Shown piece after piece: positions 37,573 to 46,517 of a stretch of DNA of 64,000 nucleotides (position 1 is its first letter; every line of letters starts with the position of its first letter). The notes below the pieces were generated by a model, which saw only the letters and a program-made list of their open reading frames with translations, made no database searches and was not told the origin of the DNA. The stretch spans positions 61,855 through 125,854 of the forward strand of contig NZ_CZVW01000005.1 in NCBI RefSeq assembly GCF_001536065.1, written 5' to 3'. The position numbers and the translations under genes were made by a program. The stretch comes from Candidatus Chryseopegocella kryptomonas. GTDB lineage: Bacteria > Bacteroidota > Ignavibacteria > Kryptoniales > Kryptoniaceae.

Positions 37573-39549
37573 TTATTTTCGTTTCTCTGGATTTGATTTT
37601 GTATCTTTCAAAGGAACAAAAATTAAAATCAAAGCAACAAGTGGAAAAACAAGCAATCCAATGAAAGGATTATCCGAAATGTGTGGCAAATTAACATTCA
37701 AAAGATACAAACCAGCAAGTAAAACTCCTGTAATTGATTCGCCCGCAACAAATCCAGAAGCAAGAAGGATTCCACGATTTTCTATCTTGACGATTTCAGA
37801 TTCAGGATAATTTCTTTTTTTGACTATCACATCAACGATGTATTTTATCAATCCACCAACGAATATTGCAGATGTAGTTTCAAAAGGAAGATACATTCCA
37901 ACAGCGATTAAAGTTGGAGATGGGGTTTTCAAAAGTATCAAAGCAAACGCAAGAACACCGCCGAAAATTATCAATGGCCATGCTATTTCACCGCTTACAA
38001 TTCCTTTTGACATAACCGACATCAAACCCGCCTGTGGGGCTGGAAGATACTTGCCACCTATGCCTCCTTCTGTTCCCTTGTGAAGGATAGCCATCGGGAA
38101 GACAAGGACAAGAGCGGTAAATATAACACCGATGATCTCCGCAATTTGCATTTTTCTTGGAGTTCCACCAAGCAATTGCCCAACCTTCAAATCTTGAAGC
38201 ATATCTCCAGCGATACCAAGCGCAGTGCATACAACAGCAGCAACGCCGAGGACAACCTCAACTCCTCTTGTTCCTTTAACACCAAGTGCAACCATCAACA
38301 CAGCAGATATGACAAGTGAAGAAAGCGTCAACCCCGAAATTGGATTATTTGAACCACCCATAACTCCAACAAGATAACCCGCAACTGCAGAAAATAAAAA
38401 CCCTGTAAATGTCATAACAAGACCAGCAACTATGGCGCTTAACAAATTCTGCGTGAAATAATAATAAATCAAAACAATCGGAAGCACAAGCAAAAATGTT
38501 GAACCTATAACCATCGGAAGTGGCAGATCATCTTCCAATCTTGAATATGTTAAGTTCTGCGCTTTAATTTGCCTTGCTTCTTTTAAACCTTTTACAATTC
38601 CATCAAATAATTGTTTCCTCATTCCCCAAAGCGTGTGAAATGCTCCAACAATCATAGCCCCGACCGCAATAGGTCTTACTTGATAATACCATACAGCATT
38701 TGTTAAATTTTCCCAGTCAGAGCTATTTTTAATAAATCCTTCCAATCCACTGTTAAAAAATATGGCAAGCGGAATAAACAGCCACCACCCCAAAACACCA
38801 CCAGAAAAAGCAACCGCAGATAATCTCGGACCAATTATATAACCAACGCCGATTAAAGCTGGCGAAGCAACAGGCGTTGAAAGATAAACACCACCCGTGT
38901 AGGTTTGCGCATTTCCAACTGGATTTGAACCACTGAAAAGTTGAATTTTATATTTGCCAAATTCAAAAAAACCACTTATCGTTTCCTCAAAAAGTTTTAT
39001 TCCACGGTTATTTTTAAAAAGTTCAATCAAAGCAGACACACCCATCATGCTGAAAACATATTTTGCTCCTGTTTCGCCTTTTTGACCTGCTTTCACCATT
39101 TCAGCGCAGGCGACACTTTCAGGATATGGTAAAGTCGGATCGCTAACGAGAGGTTTCCGCAAAATAATTATAAACAACACACCGAGCACCCCGCCAACGA
39201 GCATAATCACAGTGCTTTCCCAATAATTAAACTCCGACCAGACGCCAGAAATCACAAAAGCAGGAATTGTAAAGATAGCCCCAGCTGCAAGAGCTTCACC
39301 AACCGAGGCAGTTGTCCTTGCGATGTTTTCTTCAAGAATTGAACCACGCAAAATCCTCATAACCGCCATCGCTACAACAGCAGCTGGAAAAGTAGCAGAA
39401 ATCGTCATCCCTGCCTTCAATCCAATGTATGTATTCGCTGCACCTAAAACAACCGCCATTATAACTCCAAGAAAGACGGCACGAAAAGTCATCTCTGGAA
39501 GTTTAGATTCAGCTGGAACATACGGTTTGAACTCTCTTCTTTCCTCCAT
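37573..39549 (-). CDS. OPT-family oligopeptide transporter
   Basis: A 650-660-residue inner-membrane protein with about 15 helices. The OPT signature is seen in GAANTYIGLKAGMTISATFP near the N-terminus, ENIARTTASVGEALAAGAIF, and PYPESVACAEMVKAGQKGE. The family imports oligopeptides or metal chelates by proton symport. I chose ATG 39549 (MEERREFKPYVP); the frame continues upstream to 39633, but every candidate start overlaps the PAP2 gene (39509-40483). Overlap with the chosen start is 41 bp. The substrate is unknown. Confidence 0.9.
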   Translation of the reverse strand: MEERREFKPYVPAESKLPEMTFRAVFLGVIMAVVLGAANTYIGLKAGMTISATFPAAVVAMAVMRILRGSILEENIARTTASVGEALAAGAIFTIPAFVISGVWSEFNYWESTVIMLVGGVLGVLFIIILRKPLVSDPTLPYPESVACAEMVKAGQKGETGAKYVFSMMGVSALIELFKNNRGIKLFEETISGFFEFGKYKIQLFSGSNPVGNAQTYTGGVYLSTPVASPALIGVGYIIGPRLSAVAFSGGVLGWWLFIPLAIFFNSGLEGFIKNSSDWENLTNAVWYYQVRPIAVGAMIVGAFHTLWGMRKQLFDGIVKGLKEARQIKAQNLTYSRLEDDLPLPMVIGSTFLLVLPIVLIYYYFTQNLLSAIVAGLVMTFTGFLFSAVAGYLVGVMGGSNNPISGLTLSSLVISAVLMVALGVKGTRGVEVVLGVAAVVCTALGIAGDMLQDLKVGQLLGGTPRKMQIAEIIGVIFTALVLVFPMAILHKGTEGGIGGKYLPAPQAGLMSVMSKGIVSGEIAWPLIIFGGVLAFALILLKTPSPTLIAVGMYLPFETTSAIFVGGLIKYIVDVIVKKRNYPESEIVKIENRGILLASGFVAGESITGVLLAGLYLLNVNLPHISDNPFIGLLVFPLVALILIFVPLKDTKSNPEKRK

Positions 39550-40483
39550 CTCGTAATCCAATTTTTGTTTCATATTGATTGAAAAGATATGGCGATGTTG
39601 CCAAAGTGAAGACTGCAAATAAAAAACCTGCAATCAAATCTATCACATAATGATAACGAAGATACACAGTTGAAAAAATTAACAAAATTCCAACCGGAAT
39701 CAGAAAATACTTTGTTTTTGAATTCATCACAACGGAAAGATACATAACCACAAGCGTAAGTTGCGTATGTCCACTCGGGAAAGCATCTCTTTGTGCGTAA
39801 TCCCATGGATTTGGAACGCCGGGAGGAATTGATTCACCTGTGTTAATTATCCAACGCAATGGCTTTGTGAAAAGCAAGCCCGGGAGCTCATCATCAAGTT
39901 TTAAAAAATCGTGAAGTGTAAACCTTGGTCCAATTGCTGGGACAAGAAGATAACCAATGTATGAAAGATAAAAACCATAAACAACCGTAGCCATAACATA
40001 GCGATATTTATCAATTTCACCACGACGATAAAAATCATACGCAAGTATAACAGGCAAGAAATAAAAAGTTGAATATGCAATCTGCAAAATTTCCGTAAGA
40101 ATCGGATTTGCGATTTTACTCAAAACATAGGTCGGATGCTCTCCAAAAATCAAGTAATCAATTTTTATCAAAATCCAATCGTAATCTGGCAAATTGAGAA
40201 GATTGATGTAAAAGTAAATCTCTTTAAATGTCAAAAGTATCAACGGCAGAAGATACCACTCACGAACAAATCTCTTAACAGAAAAAATATCAGGATTGTT
40301 TGTCTCCCATTTGATAGCAAGATAAATGATGAAAAATATAATCAGCAGATTAAACAAAACGACAATCCACCAGAGTTTAACCTGATTTGAAAACGAAAAT
40401 GCAAGCAAAATCAAAAAAATGTAAAAGGTTATATTCACAATGTCCCCGAAGTGAAGATTGCGAAGGTTTGCAATCGGGATCAT
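39509..40483 (-). CDS. PAP2-superfamily membrane phosphatase
   Basis: A 324-residue membrane protein with about six helices. The PAP2 catalytic blocks are the DAFPSGHTQLTLVVMYLSV segment (near 228-246) with the central His, and VYLRYHYVIDLIAGFLFAV (near 273-291), with the last His/Asp pair. The K/R-rich first block is less clear, near IGPRFTLHDF. The layout resembles the inositol-phosphoceramide-synthase-like or PAP2_3 group, which acts on lipid phosphates. The end of the gene overlaps the start of the OPT gene. Confidence 0.85.
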   Translation of the reverse strand: MIPIANLRNLHFGDIVNITFYIFLILLAFSFSNQVKLWWIVVLFNLLIIFFIIYLAIKWETNNPDIFSVKRFVREWYLLPLILLTFKEIYFYINLLNLPDYDWILIKIDYLIFGEHPTYVLSKIANPILTEILQIAYSTFYFLPVILAYDFYRRGEIDKYRYVMATVVYGFYLSYIGYLLVPAIGPRFTLHDFLKLDDELPGLLFTKPLRWIINTGESIPPGVPNPWDYAQRDAFPSGHTQLTLVVMYLSVVMNSKTKYFLIPVGILLIFSTVYLRYHYVIDLIAGFLFAVFTLATSPYLFNQYETKIGLRDGGKKRVQTVCSS

Positions 40484-41307
40484 TTAGTATCCACCTTTAT
40501 TTTCGCCTCATCCTGACTGGCAATTTTGTAAAGTGCGTTTGAGAGTTCTATAAACTCTTCAACTGTTAATTGTTCAGGTCTCTTTGTCAGATCAAAATTT
40601 ATTTGTGATAAAACTTGCTCGTCAAAAATTTCGCTCAATGTGTTTTTTAAAATTTTTCTTCGCTTGTTAAAAACTGTCTTAACAATTTTTTTAAAAAATG
40701 AATCATCAAGAATTTTCTCCGCAAGTTTGCCCATCTCAAAATCAAGCCGTATGACAGCAGAAGATACCTTCGGCTTCGGATAGAAAACATTTCTTGAAAC
40801 ACGAAACAAAATCTCTGGCTTTGAATACGCTTGACACATCACCGAAAGAATGCTGTAATCCTTAACATCAGGTGGTGAAACGATTCTCAAAGCAACTTCA
40901 AGTTGAACCATTATGGTGAGGTCTTTAACGATATGTCTATTCTCTATTGCTTTAAATATGATTGAACTTGTAATGCTGTAAGGTATATTTCCAACCAATC
41001 TTATTTTTCCAAACTCTTTGAACTGATTCAAATCAAGTTTTAAAAAATCGTAATGCAAAATTTCAACCTTATCCCGAAGATTTTCATCGCCGAATCTAAC
41101 TTTCAAAAAATCAACTGCTCTTTTATCAATTTCAACTGCAAAAATTTTTTTAACTTTTCCAGCAAATTGCTCCGTCAAAAAACCCTCACCAGCACCGATT
41201 TCAACTATCACATCATCAGGTTGTGGATTAATTGCCTCTGCAATTTTTTTCGCAATGTTTTTATCACTTAAAAAATGTTGTCCAAGATATTTTACAGGTC
41301 TTAACAT
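40480..41307 (-). CDS. rsmA: 16S rRNA dimethyladenosine transferase RsmA (KsgA)
   Basis: RsmA dimethylates two adjacent adenines in the 3' terminal hairpin of 16S rRNA late in 30S assembly. The 275-residue protein begins KYLGQHFLSDKNIAKKI, with SAM motif VEIGAGEGFLTEQF near 37-50 and the catalytic LVGNIPYSITSSIIF near 104-118. The C-terminal small domain is ending in LTVEEFIELSNAL. It overlaps the PAP2 gene by 4 bases. Confidence 0.97.
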   Translation of the reverse strand: MLRPVKYLGQHFLSDKNIAKKIAEAINPQPDDVIVEIGAGEGFLTEQFAGKVKKIFAVEIDKRAVDFLKVRFGDENLRDKVEILHYDFLKLDLNQFKEFGKIRLVGNIPYSITSSIIFKAIENRHIVKDLTIMVQLEVALRIVSPPDVKDYSILSVMCQAYSKPEILFRVSRNVFYPKPKVSSAVIRLDFEMGKLAEKILDDSFFKKIVKTVFNKRRKILKNTLSEIFDEQVLSQINFDLTKRPEQLTVEEFIELSNALYKIASQDEAKIKVDTK

Positions 41308-41310
41308 ATC

Positions 41311-42129
41311 TTATTTTCCAATTTTTTCCTCAAGCTTTCTTATCTCTTCCTCATATTTTTCCTTTTCATAAGGGCGTTGCTCAATTAACTTCTTGTAAAC
41401 TTTTATCGCTTCCTCATAAGCTCCTTGATTCGCAAGTATCTCTGCAAGTTTTGGCGTCACAATGCTTATATCTTCATATGAAAATTCCTCCTCCTTAATC
41501 TCCTTAACGCTTTCACTTTCAAACTTATCCTCCACCTTTTGTTTTGATTTTCCCTCTTCAAGTCGCCTGATCAACTCGTCAAGATAGGTCGCCTGTGTTT
41601 CAACCTTGACTTCATCTTGTGGCTTCGTTTCATCAACAAGTGGAATATCAAAAACTTCTTCAACCTCTTCAATTTCTTTCCCCTGTTGTTTAAACTCTTC
41701 CCGTTCAATTTCAACTTCCTCTGGAATTTCTATCTCAGGGAGTTCGCCTTCAAAGCTGACAGCGGATTCTTTGCGAGTGACCTTACCAAGTTGTTCTCCC
41801 TTCTTTTGTCTTGATGAAATTTTTGCGATCAAATCAATTACAAATTGAGAATCGGGCAAAATCTCAATAACTTTATTTAACTCAACAAGCGCTTTTGAGT
41901 ATGCTTTCATTTCAATGTAACATCTTGCCATCAAAAGATGCGCTGTTGAATAATCTGGATACTTTTGAACTGCCTTGTTGCACAATGTTATTGCTCTTTC
42001 AACATTTCCAATTTCAAGATAAAGTGACGCAAGCCGAACAAGCAAAGGCGAATCTGGATTCTTTGATACAAACTCTTCATACTTTTTGATTTCATCATAA
42101 ATTTTTCCAAGGACTGAATTTTTCTGCAT
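41311..42129 (-). CDS. TPR-repeat protein
   Basis: A 272-residue cytoplasmic protein. Three TPRs at the N-terminus (about 15-115, for example GNVERAITLCNKAVQKYPDY and MKAYSKALVELNKVIEILPD) are followed by a long acidic, low-complexity linker (about 120-215, with LPEIEIPEEVEIEREEFKQQ). A final TPR at the C-terminus is QGAYEEAIKVYKKLIEQRP. This layout suggests an adaptor; no enzyme domain is present. It lies 3 bp upstream of rsmA. Confidence 0.85.
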   Translation of the reverse strand: MQKNSVLGKIYDEIKKYEEFVSKNPDSPLLVRLASLYLEIGNVERAITLCNKAVQKYPDYSTAHLLMARCYIEMKAYSKALVELNKVIEILPDSQFVIDLIAKISSRQKKGEQLGKVTRKESAVSFEGELPEIEIPEEVEIEREEFKQQGKEIEEVEEVFDIPLVDETKPQDEVKVETQATYLDELIRRLEEGKSKQKVEDKFESESVKEIKEEEFSYEDISIVTPKLAEILANQGAYEEAIKVYKKLIEQRPYEKEKYEEEIRKLEEKIGK

Positions 42130-42152
42130 AAAGTTTTATCAAATTTTTTGTT

Positions 42153-43190
42153 TTATTCTCTCACAACGCACGAGCCGAATGTAAATGAATAAAGTGAAAA
42201 CGCATCGGAATTTGTGTAAAGTTTTAATGTGTAAACTCCGTATTTTTCACCTGAAATTAAATTATACATTCGCCCACTTTCAACTTTGACGATGCTTCTT
42301 CCACTTTCATCGTAAAAAACATCTTTTCCCTTCATATCCTTCGGGATTGGCTTATCATCAAGTGTTAATATCACATCATAAGACCTACCATCTGAATTAA
42401 ACACAGCATTGACCTCCGTTCCTCTGAATTTAAAAGCGACATAATCTGTGAATTTTTCATTTCTTCTCAAATGTAAAAGTTTCATCGCATCAACCTTAAA
42501 CCAGCCATTTAAAGTTATCTGTGCTTCCTTATAACCTCCATCGTCCTCGTAAAAAGATTCCTCATCGGGCTTAATTCGTTGCGTAAAATATCCACGAAGA
42601 TAACCTGCATACATTTCCGGAGTTCTCGGATAACACACAGCCCCGGGCTTGTCTTCTTCCCTGATGTATTCAATCACATCGGGAAAAGTTAAGCCCGGAT
42701 TGATCTGCGTCAAAAGTTCCTGAATTTTTCTCTCAGTTGTTCCATATGCTCCTTCACCGACATGATCAAATCTTATGATGCCGTCTTTATCAATCAAAAA
42801 TTTTCTTGGCCAAAACTGATTTTTAAAAGCATTCCAGATTTTATATTCACTGTCCACGACAACAGGATATTCAATGCCAAGTTCTTCAACAGCTTTTTTG
42901 ACATTTTCAAATTTAGATGAGAAATCAAATTCAGGCGTGTGAACACCAATTATGACCAGCCCTTTATCTTTATATCTTTTGTGCCATTCCTTCAAATATG
43001 GCAAAGTTCTCAAACAATTAACGCAAGTATATTCAAAGAAATCAATCAAAACGACTTTATTTTTGAGCTCGCTTAATTTTAAAGGCGTTGAATTTATCCA
43101 TCCAGTTCCACCATTTATTTCTGGCGCTTTTTTTCCTGTCCAGTTGAAAAATGTAAATTGTAAGAGCATCGCAAAGAGTATGATTTTCAT
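42153..43190 (-). CDS. Exported DipZ-like redoxin
   Basis: A 345-residue exported protein, thioredoxin fold at about 20-165. The active site is DFFEYTCVNCLRTLPYLKEW near residues 50-69, a CVNC pair, with the cis-Pro loop QFWPRKFLIDKDGIIRFDHV near 128-147. The C-terminal half matches the DipZ C-terminal domain found after the thioredoxin domain in Mycobacterium DipZ and relatives: RTPEMYAGYLRGYF near 190, LNGWFKVDAMKLLHLR near 227. Residues 1-17 look like a short signal sequence. It probably moves electrons to periplasmic partners; no membrane domain is present here. Confidence 0.88.
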   Translation of the reverse strand: MKIILFAMLLQFTFFNWTGKKAPEINGGTGWINSTPLKLSELKNKVVLIDFFEYTCVNCLRTLPYLKEWHKRYKDKGLVIIGVHTPEFDFSSKFENVKKAVEELGIEYPVVVDSEYKIWNAFKNQFWPRKFLIDKDGIIRFDHVGEGAYGTTERKIQELLTQINPGLTFPDVIEYIREEDKPGAVCYPRTPEMYAGYLRGYFTQRIKPDEESFYEDDGGYKEAQITLNGWFKVDAMKLLHLRRNEKFTDYVAFKFRGTEVNAVFNSDGRSYDVILTLDDKPIPKDMKGKDVFYDESGRSIVKVESGRMYNLISGEKYGVYTLKLYTNSDAFSLYSFTFGSCVVRE

Positions 43191-43254
43191 TTTGAATTGA
43201 ATTTTTCTTGTTTAAAATAAAAAGTTTCACAAAAATTGTCAAAGGAATTTTTAA

Positions 43255-44442
43255 TCACCATTCAACGAAAATGGCATTTTTATAATTTTTCTTCAACTCT
43301 TTCAAACTATCACCCCCAAATTTTTCAAGCAATGCATTTGCGATAACTGGGGCTATCACCGACTCAGCGATCACGCTTGCGGATGGAACAGCGCAGAAAT
43401 CAGAGCGTTCATATCTTGACTTTACATTTTTAAATGTTTTTAAATCAACGCTTGATAATCCTTTTATAACTGTTGAAATTGGTTTCATAGCAATTCTTAA
43501 AACAATGGGCTGTCCATTTGTTACGCCACCTTCAAGCCCTCCTGCACGATTTGTCCTGCGGAAGATTTTTCCATTTTTGACAAAAATTTCATCGTGAACT
43601 TCTGATCCAAATTTCTTCGCATTTTCAAAGGCAGAACCAATTTCAACTCCTTTTATCGCTTGAATTGACATTATCGCCTGAGCAAGCAAACCATCAAGTT
43701 TTCTATCCCAGTGAACATAACTTCCAAGCCCAACTGGAAGCCCTGTCACAATCACCTCAAAAATCCCCCCAACCGTATCACCTTTTTTCTTCGCCTCTTT
43801 TATAACCTCAATCATTTTTCCTTCAACTTGCTTATCAATACACCTGACTTCGGATTTATCTGCTTCAAGAGTTAACTCTAAAGCTCCCTTCGGTTTGTGA
43901 ATTAACTTTTGAATCTTTTTGTCAAGTTTTTCTCTATCTTCAAAACCTGCATAACCAATTTGAATCACATGACTTCCGATGAAAATTCCAAGTTCCTCAA
44001 GCAGTTTTCTCGCAATAGATGAACACGCAACTCTGATTGCCGTTTCCCTTGCACTTGCTCTTTCAATCACATTTCTTATATCGTCAAAACCATATTTAAA
44101 ATAACCAACGAAGTCAGCATGACCTGGGCGTGGAATTGTGATCTTCTCAATTTGCTTATCAATTTCTTCAACCGACATCTTCTCTTTCCAGTTTTCCCAA
44201 TCTTTATTTCTTATCATCAATGCAATTGGACTCCCGATCGTTTTCCCGAATCTTACACCTGATAAAATTTCAACTCTATCTTCTTCAATTCTCATTCTTC
44301 CACCTCTTCCATAACCCTGTTGTCTTCTTTTCAAATGAAAATTGATATAATCTGCACTTATTTCAAGCCCTGCTGGAATTCCTTCAACTATACCAATGAG
44401 TGCCTGACCGTGTGATTCACCAGCTGTTAAGATTCTTATCAT
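43255..44442 (-). CDS. aroC: Chorismate synthase
   Basis: Chorismate synthase catalyses the last shikimate step, forming chorismate from EPSP with reduced FMN. I set the start at ATG 44442 (MIRILTAGESHGQALIGIVE), preferred over the GTG 12 bases upstream. Family motifs are RRQQGYGRGGRMRIEEDRVE near 44-63, GHADFVGYFKYGFDDIRNVI near 108-127, ERASARETAIRVA near 128 and SGGVTNGQPIVLR-like text near 305 (here EGGVTNGQPIVLRIAMKP). It feeds aromatic amino acids and, through mqnA, menaquinone. Confidence 0.97.
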   Translation of the reverse strand: MIRILTAGESHGQALIGIVEGIPAGLEISADYINFHLKRRQQGYGRGGRMRIEEDRVEILSGVRFGKTIGSPIALMIRNKDWENWKEKMSVEEIDKQIEKITIPRPGHADFVGYFKYGFDDIRNVIERASARETAIRVACSSIARKLLEELGIFIGSHVIQIGYAGFEDREKLDKKIQKLIHKPKGALELTLEADKSEVRCIDKQVEGKMIEVIKEAKKKGDTVGGIFEVIVTGLPVGLGSYVHWDRKLDGLLAQAIMSIQAIKGVEIGSAFENAKKFGSEVHDEIFVKNGKIFRRTNRAGGLEGGVTNGQPIVLRIAMKPISTVIKGLSSVDLKTFKNVKSRYERSDFCAVPSASVIAESVIAPVIANALLEKFGGDSLKELKKNYKNAIFVEW

Positions 44443-44495
44443 AAAACTTATCACTGATTTTTATTTTTAAAAAAGTTAAACATCACGCTTTCTAT

Positions 44496-44524
44496 TTGCA
44501 AATAAAATCGCCCGAAACTATATT
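44496..44524 (+). promoter_or_regulatory. Sigma-70-like promoter upstream of efp
   Basis: TTGCAA (44496-44501), a 17-base spacer and TATATT (44519-44524) lie 36 bp upstream of the efp start codon, followed by AGGAGG 9 bases before ATG. Spacing is ideal. This is a sequence match only. Confidence 0.55.
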
Positions 44525-44559
44525 TTTAAAAAAGGAGCAAAAATAACAGGAGGCAAATT

Positions 44560-45129
44560 ATGATCCTCGCAACCGAAATAAGAGAAGGAATGGCACTCAA
44601 AATTGAGGGAACAATTTTCAAAGTAATTGAAGCGAAAGTCCACGCAGGAAGTGGGCAAATGCAAGGTTTTGTCTCCGCACGACTTCTGAATCTGTCAACA
44701 GGTCATTACACAGAACGAAGGTTTAGAACAGATGAAAAAGTTGAAGATGTTGAACTCATCAGAAAACCTATGGAATATATCTACAACGACGGGGATTTAT
44801 ACTATTTTATGGATCCGCAAACATATGAACAGGTTGGAGTTCCAAAAGAAGCGTTGGGAAATTTTGCAAGGTTTTTGAAAGAAGGAATGAAAGTTGATGT
44901 TGAATTCCTCGGAGAAGAACCTGTAAGCGTGAGATCACCAAAGACGGTTGATTTGAAAGTTGTTTTAACAGGCTCAGGTGTTAAGGAAGCACAGGATAAC
45001 ACTATGAAAAGCGCAACGCTTGAAAACGGGATTGAAATCCTTGTCCCACAATTCATTAAAGAAGGCGAAATCGTCAGAGTTGATGTTGAAACGATGAAAT
45101 ATGTTGAAAGGGTAACGCAGAAGAAATAA
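44560..45129 (+). CDS. efp: Translation elongation factor P
   Basis: EF-P rescues ribosomes stalled at polyproline. The 189-residue protein has all three beta-barrel domains: the KOW-like N-terminal domain, PMEYIYNDGDLYYFMDPQTY near 68-87, and the C-terminal GIEILVPQFIKEGEIVRVDV. The domain I loop reads HAGSGQMQGF, so the tip position that is Lys or Arg in well-studied EF-Ps appears to be Gln, which argues against beta-lysine or rhamnose modification. AGGAGG precedes ATG 44560. Confidence 0.96.
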   Translation: MILATEIREGMALKIEGTIFKVIEAKVHAGSGQMQGFVSARLLNLSTGHYTERRFRTDEKVEDVELIRKPMEYIYNDGDLYYFMDPQTYEQVGVPKEALGNFARFLKEGMKVDVEFLGEEPVSVRSPKTVDLKVVLTGSGVKEAQDNTMKSATLENGIEILVPQFIKEGEIVRVDVETMKYVERVTQKK

Positions 45130-45268
45130 TTTTTTTCATTTTGCAACTTTTAAACTTCCGTCAAAAAACTTTTTGCTATGGTTAATTAATCTTTTTTCCA
45201 AAAATTCCACACTTGTTCAACGCTTACTCTCTCTTTCCGGTCATTAAACAAAATGTGGAAATACTCCG

Positions 45269-46024
45269 TCAACGACTTACCTCATACACAAGTTCCAGCA
45301 TTCCGAAACCTTGACTTCTTCTTGCTCCCAAACCAGCACGCAGGATAAGATTTAAAACCTCTGACTCCGCTTCAAAAAGAAATAAACCCGTAAATCCGGG
45401 CAACTTCAAATTCCCTCTATCTGTCAAATGCTTTACAACAACACGTCTGGTCTTAACCGGCTTAAAATTAATCTCACCGCTTACCTCTCGCCCAAGCAAA
45501 TTTCTCACAAGTTCAGAAACATTAAACTTTAAAGCCTCATAAAAAGCCTCATCACCATCAAAATTCTCACATTTGGGACACAGATAAAATTTTTCATTTT
45601 TATGACTTCGTATCAAAACAGGAGAAAGCGTTTTAAAAATCGCAGAATTCCCTTTTATCTTTTTGTTCTCAAAAATCCATAAATTTGAAACATCAAAATC
45701 CCGTCCAAAAATTTTTATCGTCTTACTTCTGACGAAATAATTGTAAAGCAAAATCTCATCGTTCAAATCAAACGAACTAAACTTAAATTCAAGAGGTCTG
45801 TTGAAATAAATTTTTTCATCTTGAACTTTGACATCATCTCCAAAAGCAACTGCAAAAGTGTATGGCTTAACAGTTCTTCTGTTGAAAACCAAATCATAAT
45901 CAATTGGTGATTCACTTTGAAATGCACTTTTTATAATTGACATAAACCCAGTGCGATAATCAAGTGGAAGTGAAAAAACATTCCCCGGTTGGATGAAATT
46001 TGGCTCAAGCACAACTTTTAACAT
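45269..46024 (-). CDS. cas6: CRISPR-associated endoribonuclease Cas6
   Basis: A 251-residue Cas6 that cuts CRISPR precursor RNA within repeats. The family hallmark is the C-terminal glycine-rich loop AGLGARRSQGFGMLELVYE near 230-248. Earlier support: the N-terminal strand MLKVVLEPNF, YFVRSKTIKIFGRDF (near 92) and TLSPVLIRSHKNEKFYLCPK. No other cas gene or repeat array is in the window, so it is a detached Cas6. The flanking 45130-45268 and 46025-46216 were checked for direct repeats and none was seen. Confidence 0.88.
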   Translation of the reverse strand: MLKVVLEPNFIQPGNVFSLPLDYRTGFMSIIKSAFQSESPIDYDLVFNRRTVKPYTFAVAFGDDVKVQDEKIYFNRPLEFKFSSFDLNDEILLYNYFVRSKTIKIFGRDFDVSNLWIFENKKIKGNSAIFKTLSPVLIRSHKNEKFYLCPKCENFDGDEAFYEALKFNVSELVRNLLGREVSGEINFKPVKTRRVVVKHLTDRGNLKLPGFTGLFLFEAESEVLNLILRAGLGARRSQGFGMLELVYEVSR

Positions 46025-46135
46025 GTCAAAACCCTTTTTATTTTTTCAAACGAAATATAAATAGGCGCTGTTAAAAAGTCAAGAGTGAAACCCCAACGAA
46101 ACATTTAAAGCAAACAAATTTAGGATTTGACAGGA

Positions 46136-46181
46136 AATTTTCTCAAAGAAAATTGACAAATCGGAACTTAATTGTTATATT
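46136..46181 (+). promoter_or_regulatory. Promoter and inverted repeat upstream of hpf-hprK
   Basis: TTGACA (46153-46158), a 17-base spacer and TATATT (46176-46181) form a near-consensus sigma-70 promoter 35 bp before hpf. An 8-bp perfect inverted repeat AATTTTCT-CAA-AGAAAATT (46136-46154) touches the -35 box and could be an operator. A second TTGACA lies at 46127-46132. Confidence 0.65.
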
Positions 46182-46216
46182 TACACTGAAAACAAAAATC
46201 AATAAGGAATGAACCT

Positions 46217-46516
46217 ATGGCGCTCAAAATCACAGGGCATCACATTGAAGTAACGGAGCAGATGAAAAATTACATTGAAAAAGAACTTTCACGGCTTGAC
46301 AGATTTTTTGATGGAATAATTGACACGGAAGTAATTTTAAGACAAGATACAAAGCACAACCATTTAAAAGAAGCAGAAATAATGATAAATGTCTATGAAC
46401 ACAAACTCACAGCGAAAGCGACGGATTCGGACATTTTAAAGGCGTTTGATAAATCAATTGCAAAAGTTGAGAAACAACTCATAAAATTTAAAGACAAACT
46501 GAAATCGCACAGATGA
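46217..46516 (+). CDS. hpf: Ribosome hibernation promoting factor (short form)
   Basis: A 99-residue HPF/YfiA-type protein: MALKITGHHIEVTEQMKNYI at the start, EKELSRLDRFFDG near 21-33 and the basic AFDKSIAKVEKQLIKFKDKL at the end. It binds the 30S decoding centre and promotes inactive ribosomes under stress. The length matches short HPF without the dimerisation domain. It has its own near-consensus promoter and is followed after 1 bp by hprK. Confidence 0.94.
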   Translation: MALKITGHHIEVTEQMKNYIEKELSRLDRFFDGIIDTEVILRQDTKHNHLKEAEIMINVYEHKLTAKATDSDILKAFDKSIAKVEKQLIKFKDKLKSHR

Positions 46517-46517
46517 A

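Noticed and set aside
45130..46216. Possible CRISPR array beside cas6
   Set aside because: Neither flank of cas6 contains repeated 25-40 base units.
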